Shown here: in pieces, positions 58,746 to 64,000 of the stretch
How the letters are laid out: each line of letters starts with the position of its first letter
Numbering within the stretch: the first letter of the stretch is position 1
DNA from: Beijerinckiaceae bacterium
Lineage (GTDB): Bacteria; Pseudomonadota; Alphaproteobacteria; Rhizobiales; Beijerinckiaceae
Direction: 5' to 3'
Assembly: GCA_021324915.1 (NCBI GenBank)
Contig: JAJPIC010000017.1
Coordinates: 1-64,000 of the forward strand
Length of the DNA: 64,000 nt
Notes under the pieces: generated by a model
Database searches by the model: none
The model's input: only the letters and a program-made list of their open reading frames with translations
Told to the model about the DNA's origin: nothing
Program-made: the position numbers and the translations under genes

Positions 58746-59798
58746 TTGAGATCATCGGATCGTTCGGTTTCGACCCTGAAAGAAGGGGCACGCCCGCCAA
58801 TCCCTTCAGATATGCCTGCCGAGATCACCTTGGCTTTCGATGACAATCGCCACGCCTCGCTGCTCTTTGGGCTTTACGATCAGAACCTTGCGAAAGTCGA
58901 GCGCCGGCTCGGCGTGCGTGCGAACGCGCTCGGCAATCAGGTCACCATCAAGGGCCCGGCGGAAGCCTGCGAACAGGCGCGCCATGTTCTCGAAAATCTC
59001 TATGCGAGGGTGAAGCTCGGTCAGGCGGTCACGTTGGGCGACGTGGACGGCGCGATCCAGGAAGGCGTGCTGCAAGGCAGTCTCTTCCCCAATGCCGAGA
59101 TCGGGCGCGCGGTCTTCGAAGAGATCGCCACGCGCCGGCGCGGGGTCGTGCGCGCGCGCAATGCCGCGCAAGATCTTTATCTGCGCTGCCTCAAACGGCA
59201 CGAGCTCGTTTTCGCCGAAGGTCCGGCGGGCACCGGCAAGACGTGGCTTGCTGTGGGTTATGCCGTCTCGCTCCTCGAGCAGGGCGTCGTCGAACGGCTG
59301 ATCCTTTCGCGTCCGGCGCTCGAAGCGGGCGAGCGATTGGGCTTCCTGCCGGGCGACATGCGCGAGAAGGTCGATCCTTATCTGCGGCCGATCTTCGACG
59401 CGCTCAACGATTTCATGGACGCACGGATGCTCGAGCGCGGCATGCAGACCGGCATGATCGAAGTAGCTCCGCTCGCCTTCATGCGTGGCCGCACCCTGAG
59501 CAATGCCTGCATTCTGCTCGACGAGGCGCAGAACACGACTTCCGTGCAGATGAAAATGTTTTTGACGCGCCTCGGCGAGGGCTCGCGCATGATCGTCAAC
59601 GGCGATCCCTCGCAGACCGATCTTCCCTCCGGCCAGACCTCCGGCCTGGGCGAGGCGATCAACCTGCTCGCAGGCCTCGAAGGCGTCGGGCATGTGCGCT
59701 TTTCAGAAGGCGACGTCGTGCGTCACGATCTCGTCCGGCGCATCGTGATGGCCTATGAGGAACGCGCCTCGCAGCGCGGCGGGAGCGCACGCCGATGA
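58746..59798 (+). CDS. ybeZ: PhoH-like ATPase (YbeZ)
   Basis: A 350-residue PhoH-family protein. An N-terminal KH-like segment (ERRLGVRANALGNQVTIKGP) precedes the ATPase: Walker A EGPAGTGKTW at ~157-166, LILSRPALEAGERLGFLPGD, Walker B ACILLDEAQNTTSVQMKMFL and GSRMIVNGDPSQTDLP. It acts with the YbeY endonuclease in RNA processing and ribosome maturation. A TTG at 58746 with GAGG 8 bases upstream is the likely start; ATG 58812 also lies before the conserved part. It overlaps ybeY by 4 bases. Confidence 0.93.
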   Translation: MRSSDRSVSTLKEGARPPIPSDMPAEITLAFDDNRHASLLFGLYDQNLAKVERRLGVRANALGNQVTIKGPAEACEQARHVLENLYARVKLGQAVTLGDVDGAIQEGVLQGSLFPNAEIGRAVFEEIATRRRGVVRARNAAQDLYLRCLKRHELVFAEGPAGTGKTWLAVGYAVSLLEQGVVERLILSRPALEAGERLGFLPGDMREKVDPYLRPIFDALNDFMDARMLERGMQTGMIEVAPLAFMRGRTLSNACILLDEAQNTTSVQMKMFLTRLGEGSRMIVNGDPSQTDLPSGQTSGLGEAINLLAGLEGVGHVRFSEGDVVRHDLVRRIVMAYEERASQRGGSARR

Positions 59799-60280
59799 GC
59801 GAGGGCCGAAGTAGCATCGCAATCGATATTTCCGTCGCGTCCGACGCCTGGTCGCTCGAAAAGATCGAGGACAGGATCGGCACCGCGATCGATACGGCGA
59901 TCCGCGTGTCGCGCGCCAGGCTCGAAGACGGCGCGGAGCTCAGCGTTCTCCTATGCGACGACGCCTTCATCCGTGGCCTGAACCGGCAATGGCGCGGGCA
60001 GGACAAGCCGACCAACGTCCTCTCCTTTCCGGCCGCCACCACATTCACCCCGGCGCTCGGGGACATTGCAATCGCCTACGAGACCACGGCGCAAGAGGCT
60101 GCTGCCGAAGGAAAAAGCCTCAGCGATCATTTTATCCACCTCTTAATCCACGGCTTCCTCCATCTGATCGGCTATGATCACCGGGACGAAGCCGAGGCGG
60201 CGGTGATGGAAAAGCTCGAACGCGAGGTTCTCGCCGAGCTCGGCATCGCCGATCCTTATGCGCGCTTCGAGACGGCTTAA
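59795..60280 (+). CDS. ybeY: endoribonuclease YbeY
   Basis: A 161-residue metal-dependent RNase. The zinc motif H-x3-H-x5-H is HGFLHLIGYDH, preceded by SDHFIHLLI; LNRQWRGQDKPTNVLSFPA is the other family hallmark. It matures 16S rRNA 3' ends and takes part in ribosome quality control. The start overlaps the phoH stop, and its own stop is followed at once by the corC ATG. Confidence 0.95.
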   Translation: MSEGRSSIAIDISVASDAWSLEKIEDRIGTAIDTAIRVSRARLEDGAELSVLLCDDAFIRGLNRQWRGQDKPTNVLSFPAATTFTPALGDIAIAYETTAQEAAAEGKSLSDHFIHLLIHGFLHLIGYDHRDEAEAAVMEKLEREVLAELGIADPYARFETA

Positions 60281-61261
60281 ATGAGCCTCAACGGCGATAA
60301 CGACAACGGCGATAAAGCAAAACCCGGCTTGCTCGAGCGGCTGCGTGCCTTGTTCGGCTTAGGGGCCACGGTGCGCGAAGCGCAAAACGCGCTGGGCGAA
60401 GCGGCACCCGAATTCTCGCCGCTCGAACGAGCGATGTTGATGAACGTGCTTTCGCTGCACGAAGTCAGCGTCGTCGATCTCATGATTCCGCGCGCCGACA
60501 TCATTTCCGTCGCGTATGATGCGACCTTGGCCGAAGTGCTCGACGTGTTCCGCGCAGCCGGACATTCGCGCCTGCCGGTGCACGGCGAAAATCTCGACGA
60601 TCCGCGCGGCATGATTCATATCCGCGATTTCGTCGATTTTATCGCCGAAGACTTCGACAACTTCAAAAGCGGCGAGCCGCAGCCGGACAAGCGCGGCTTC
60701 GGCGAGATGACGCTTGCCGAATCCGGCATGTTGCGCCCCGTCCTCTTCGTGCCGCCCTCGATGCCGGCGCTCGATCTCCTCGTGAAGATGCAGACGAGCC
60801 GCACGCATATGGCGCTCGTCATCGACGAATATGGCGGCACCGACGGGCTCGCGTCGATCGAAGACATCGTCGAAATGATCGTCGGCGATATCGAAGACGA
60901 GCACGACGAGAACGATAGCCCGAAGATCGAGCGCGCCGAAGACGGAACATTCGTCGTCGATGCGCGCGCGAGCCTCGGCGACGTGTCGCAGGTCCTCGAG
61001 CAAGACCTGACAACTTTGGTCGATGCCGAAGATGTCGATACTTTGGGCGGGCTCATCACGGCACTTGCCGGCCATGTGCCTGTCCGCGGCGAGATTTTGC
61101 AGGAAGCCGGGCTCGAGTTCGAAGTGCTCGATGCCGATCCGCGCCGCGTGAAGCGCATCAGGATCCGGCGCACTGCGCCGCCGGCAAAAGAGGAACCCGG
61201 CGAAGACGAGGGCGAGCCGCGCAGCCTCAGTGCTTTGGCGACAAAGGGCAAAGGGCGATAA
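60281..61261 (+). CDS. CorC/HlyC-type CBS domain protein
   Basis: A 326-residue cytoplasmic protein: EVSVVDLMIPRADIISVAYD opens the first CBS domain; the second follows (MTLAESGMLRPVLFVPPSMP; MALVIDEYGGTDGLASIEDI), and a CorC_HlyC transporter-associated domain ends it (TFVVDARASLGDVSQVLEQD). Members are linked to magnesium/cobalt efflux; no membrane helices are present. It is the fourth gene of the miaB run with no base between it and ybeY. Confidence 0.92.
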   Translation: MSLNGDNDNGDKAKPGLLERLRALFGLGATVREAQNALGEAAPEFSPLERAMLMNVLSLHEVSVVDLMIPRADIISVAYDATLAEVLDVFRAAGHSRLPVHGENLDDPRGMIHIRDFVDFIAEDFDNFKSGEPQPDKRGFGEMTLAESGMLRPVLFVPPSMPALDLLVKMQTSRTHMALVIDEYGGTDGLASIEDIVEMIVGDIEDEHDENDSPKIERAEDGTFVVDARASLGDVSQVLEQDLTTLVDAEDVDTLGGLITALAGHVPVRGEILQEAGLEFEVLDADPRRVKRIRIRRTAPPAKEEPGEDEGEPRSLSALATKGKGR

Positions 61262-61309
61262 ATTCGCCCTGATTCGCTGCCATTCGGCGAATGTGCCAGA
61301 AAGCCGGCC

Positions 61310-62932
61310 ATGTCCCGCATCGCCGAATTCATAATCCTCTCCGGCGGCTGGCCGCGCCGCGCCATCGCCTTCCTCGCAGGCGCAATAGGTGCGCTCGCCT
61401 TGGCGCCGGTCGATTTTCTGCCTGCCGTTCTCGTCCCGATGACTGTTGCCGTATGGCTCATCGACGGCGCCGCGGAAGCAAAGGGCGGGCGCACCTGGCC
61501 TGCCTCCATCGTCAATGCGCTCGGCGCCGGCTGGTGGTGGGGCTTCGGCTATTTTGTTGCGGGCTTCTGGTGGCTCGGCTCGGCCTTTCTCGTCGAACCC
61601 GATTATGCCTGGGCGCTGCCGCTCGGCGTCCTGGGCCTGCCCGCCTTTCTCGCCTTCTTTCCGGCGCTCGGCTTTGCTCTCGCGCGCGCGATCTGGGGAC
61701 CAGGCCTTGGCCGGATTCTCGCGCTCGCGGCGGGCCTCGGCTTCAGTGAATGGCTGCGCGGCCATGCGCTTTCCGGCTTTCCGTGGAACGATTACGGCAT
61801 GGCGCTCGGCACTCATCTCGTGTTTGCGCAACTCGCCGCGGTAGGGGGGCTCGGCGCGCTCAATGTGGCAACGATTGCGATCTTCGCGACGCCGGCGCTC
61901 GTCGCCGATCGTCTCCCCAAAGATTCCCGCCGCATTCCGCGGGGCGTGATAATTGGCGCCGTGGCGCTTGCTGCAATCGCGCTCTTTGGAACCTTGCGGC
62001 TGAGCGCTCCCGCCCCGAAACCCGTCGCCGGCGTCAAAGTGCGCCTGATGCAGCCGAACATCGCGATGGACGCGAAATTCACCACGCGCAATCGTGACGA
62101 GATCGTCGCCGATTATCTGAAGCTCTCCGATCGTGCGACCGGGCCCGAACATATGGGGCTCGCCGACGTCAGCCTGCTCGTCTGGCCGGAATCGGCCTTC
62201 CCCTTCATTCTGACCGAAGAGCCGCAAGCGCTGGCCGCGATCGGCGGCGCTTTGCCTGCCGGCACGACGCTGGTGACCGGCGCCGTGCGCATCGGCGAGG
62301 CTCCGCCGGAGCCCAATATCCCGCCGCACGGCGGCTTCTATAATTCGATCCTGGCGATCGGTCGCGGCGGCATCATTCTCGACACCTACGACAAGGTTCA
62401 CCTCGTGCCCTTCGGCGAATATCTGCCGCTCGACTGGCTCCTGCACAAATTCCATTTGCATCATTTCGTGCACGTGCCCGGCGGATTCGAAAAAGGGGCG
62501 GCGCATATGTTGCTCACCCTGCCGAACTTGCCACCGGCCGTGCCGCTGATCTGTTACGAGGCCATTTTCCCGGAAGAGGCGGTGCCGGCGAGCCTGCCGG
62601 GCATGCCAAGTCCCGGCTTCATGCTCAATGTTACGGACGACGGCTGGTTCGGACGCACGAGCGGCCCCTATCAGCATTTCGCCCAGGCGCGCCTCACCGC
62701 CATCGAGCAAGGCCTGCCGCTGCTGCGCGCCGCCAATACGGGCATTTCCGCGATCGTCGACCCTTATGGACGGATCCTCGGTCAACTGCCTTTGGGCGAG
62801 GAAGGCGTGATCGACGGCGTCTTGCCCGGCAAGATAGCCGCCCCGCCCTTTGCGCGCGCACCGGTTTTGGCAGGTCTTTTGGCATGGATCGGCGCACTTC
62901 TCCTCGCCCTTGGCCTGCGCGCGCTCGTTTGA
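61310..62932 (+). CDS. lnt: apolipoprotein N-acyltransferase
   Basis: A 540-residue inner membrane enzyme: about seven N-terminal helices (residues 1-215) and a periplasmic nitrilase domain. The catalytic triad segments are SLLVWPESAFPF (Glu), DTYDKVHLVPFGEYLPLDWL (Lys) and VPLICYEAIFPEEAV (Cys); a last helix ends the protein. It N-acylates the lipoprotein Cys, completing lipoprotein maturation. It follows corC by 48 bases and belongs to the same conserved run. Confidence 0.95.
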   Translation: MSRIAEFIILSGGWPRRAIAFLAGAIGALALAPVDFLPAVLVPMTVAVWLIDGAAEAKGGRTWPASIVNALGAGWWWGFGYFVAGFWWLGSAFLVEPDYAWALPLGVLGLPAFLAFFPALGFALARAIWGPGLGRILALAAGLGFSEWLRGHALSGFPWNDYGMALGTHLVFAQLAAVGGLGALNVATIAIFATPALVADRLPKDSRRIPRGVIIGAVALAAIALFGTLRLSAPAPKPVAGVKVRLMQPNIAMDAKFTTRNRDEIVADYLKLSDRATGPEHMGLADVSLLVWPESAFPFILTEEPQALAAIGGALPAGTTLVTGAVRIGEAPPEPNIPPHGGFYNSILAIGRGGIILDTYDKVHLVPFGEYLPLDWLLHKFHLHHFVHVPGGFEKGAAHMLLTLPNLPPAVPLICYEAIFPEEAVPASLPGMPSPGFMLNVTDDGWFGRTSGPYQHFAQARLTAIEQGLPLLRAANTGISAIVDPYGRILGQLPLGEEGVIDGVLPGKIAAPPFARAPVLAGLLAWIGALLLALGLRALV

Positions 62933-63239
62933 CTTCCTGCGAAAACGGATATGGAATGTTGTACGTGACGTATCTTTAAAGGCGCGGGCAGCTCTATTGC
63001 AGGCTAAACTTTCGCTCTCCCGTCCTATGCTTGGAAGGAATTTTCGCGCTTTGGTTTCAAGATCATGACCGATTCTCGCGCAGGTCGCTATGCTTGGCCC
63101 CAGCGCGGCGTAGACTTAGCAACCTGGGCGGGAAACGCCGGCCGGCGTGACCCATGTCATTTCAAGCCCAGCTCCACGCCGGTCGGCGGATCCACTCGCG
63201 ATCTGCTTTGATCGTCTTACTTGAGGAGACGACATTTCC
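62933..63239. other. intergenic region with a 14-base palindrome
   Basis: No gene is seen between lnt and the HTH regulator. The perfect palindrome ACGCCGGCCGGCGT lies at 63135-63148, about 90 bases before the regulator start, and could be an operator. GAGGAGA, 10 bases before the GTG at 63240, is the ribosome binding site. Promoter elements are not clear. Confidence 0.45.
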
Positions 63240-63683
63240 GTGAAAAAGGTGCCCAATCCGATCGATCGCCATGTCGGCAGTCGAGTCAGAATGCGCCGCA
63301 TTCTCCTCGGCATGAGCCAGGAAAAACTGGGCGAAGCCTTGGGGCTGACTTTTCAGCAGATCCAGAAATATGAAAAAGGGACGAACCGGATCGGTGCGAG
63401 CAGGCTGCAACAAATTTCTACGACGCTCAACGTTCCGCCAGCTTTTTTCTTCGATGGCGCACCACTGGCGAATGGCGAAGCCAACGCCAAGCCCAATAAT
63501 GCCGTAGTCGCTGAGGACGCCAATACTTTCGTGCTCGATTTCATTGCCACGAGCGAAGGACTCACGCTCAACAAAGCCTTTGCCCGCATACAAGATCCGA
63601 AAGTGCGCAAGCGCATCATCGATCTCGTCACAAGCATTGCAGGCGACGACCCCGCATCGGGCAGCAAACATATAAAGACCTGA
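63240..63683 (+). CDS. XRE family HTH regulator
   Basis: A 147-residue protein with an N-terminal HTH_XRE domain ([40 protein letters not shown]) and an acidic, mostly helical C-terminal half. It closely follows the pattern of the rhizobial regulator that sits between lnt and metK (the same family as Sinorhizobium praR and its relatives), which represses biofilm and quorum-sensing functions in some species. The start is GTG at 63240. The role here is inferred from family and position. Confidence 0.88.
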   Translation: MKKVPNPIDRHVGSRVRMRRILLGMSQEKLGEALGLTFQQIQKYEKGTNRIGASRLQQISTTLNVPPAFFFDGAPLANGEANAKPNNAVVAEDANTFVLDFIATSEGLTLNKAFARIQDPKVRKRIIDLVTSIAGDDPASGSKHIKT

Positions 63684-63813
63684 GCGCATAACGCCGCAGC
63701 CCGAGCGCTTGACCAATCCGATAGATTGTCCGACATTTCGCAACGCAGCGTTCTCTCTCCCATCCAGTCAAAGCGCCCGTGTTGCGGCCGCTCTCGGCAT
63801 ATCGGAGTTGCCT

Positions 63814-64000
63814 GTGCGTCGGAAAGATTTTGTGTTCACGAGCGAGTCGGTTTCCGAAGGCCATCCCGACAAGGTATGCGATCGGGTTTCCGACGAAATC
63901 GTCGATCTCTTCTTTAGAGAGGCCGACAAAGCGGGAATCGATCCTTACGAAGTGCGAGTCGCCTGCGAGACGTTGGCGACGACCAATAGAGTGGTGATCG
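63814..64000 (+). CDS. metK: S-adenosylmethionine synthetase, N-terminal part (runs off the right edge)
   Basis: GTG at 63814 with GGAG 8 bases upstream opens a frame that runs to the window end (62 codons). It reads [20 protein letters not shown], then [12 protein letters not shown] and [15 protein letters not shown], the unmistakable MetK N terminus with the ATP/methionine-binding GHPDK motif. The enzyme makes SAM from methionine and ATP. I found no SAM-type riboswitch in the 130 bases before it. Confidence 0.95.
   Translation, partial: MRRKDFVFTSESVSEGHPDKVCDRVSDEIVDLFFREADKAGIDPYEVRVACETLATTNRVVI

Noticed and set aside
60359-62785. An 808-codon open frame on the minus strand
   Set aside because: It is antisense to corC and lnt, both with clear catalytic or domain motifs and a conserved gene order.
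63684-63813. SAM-responsive riboswitch before metK
   Set aside because: I looked for SAM-II and related conserved cores and saw none; only short GC-rich hairpins are present.

Overview
The window looks like chromosomal DNA of a methylotrophic alphaproteobacterium of the Rhizobiales (order Hyphomicrobiales). A Beijerinckiaceae or Methylocystaceae relative is the best guess. The basis is high GC, rhizobial-style core gene order (miaB-phoH-ybeY-corC-lnt-HTH regulator-metK; hemD-hemC divergent from tsaD-gpsA), interspersed rhizobial-type palindromic repeats, and a complete gene set for the N-methylglutamate route of methylamine oxidation. Genus cannot be fixed from the sequence alone.

Bases 1-11,000 are accessory. 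Three type-B carboxylesterase paralogues (one cut by the left edge, two in tandem), two AraC regulators, a secreted alpha/beta hydrolase and several small exported proteins lie here, followed by a four-repeat membrane protein of the COG4705 type.

Bases 11,200-25,900 form the methylamine locus: a permease with an overlapping short upstream reading frame, a universal stress protein, then mgsABC-gmaS on the plus strand. A MarR regulator with a small monooxygenase-fold protein follows, then the mgdABCD (soxBDAG-type) genes on the minus strand, divergent from a GlxA-type AraC regulator and next to an XRE-cupin regulator. Expected chemistry: GmaS joins methylamine to glutamate, MgsABC converts gamma-glutamylmethylamide to N-methylglutamate, and MgdABCD oxidises that to glutamate, passing the carbon to tetrahydrofolate.

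Bases 26,200-32,200 hold the most unusual unit: a TIR-transmembrane-FGE-fold protein, an exported caspase-like protease with Sel1 repeats, and an exported Gly-rich protein with an unrecognised helical domain, closed by four tandem palindromic repeats of about 55 bp. This is the best candidate for an undescribed signalling, defence or cell-death system.

Bases 32,200-47,400 are mixed: a GerW-like protein, a DUF4142 protein, an AAC(6')-like acetyltransferase abutting a TetX-like monooxygenase, DUF4396 and ArsB-like membrane proteins, an M3 peptidase, MepA, an L,D-transpeptidase, MutT, and an HAD phosphatase joined to a NitT/TauT-type ABC importer. A class I cytochrome c and an ABC-2 exporter resembling those beside PQQ-dependent alcohol dehydrogenases follow.

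Bases 47,600-64,000 are mostly core: haem synthesis (hemC, hemD), the t6A pathway (tsaD, tsaB), gpsA, an EVE protein, an inositol phosphatase, a MotA/MotB-like pair, a CAT-anticodon tRNA, nfuA, rimI, miaB, phoH, ybeY, corC, lnt, an HTH regulator and the start of metK.
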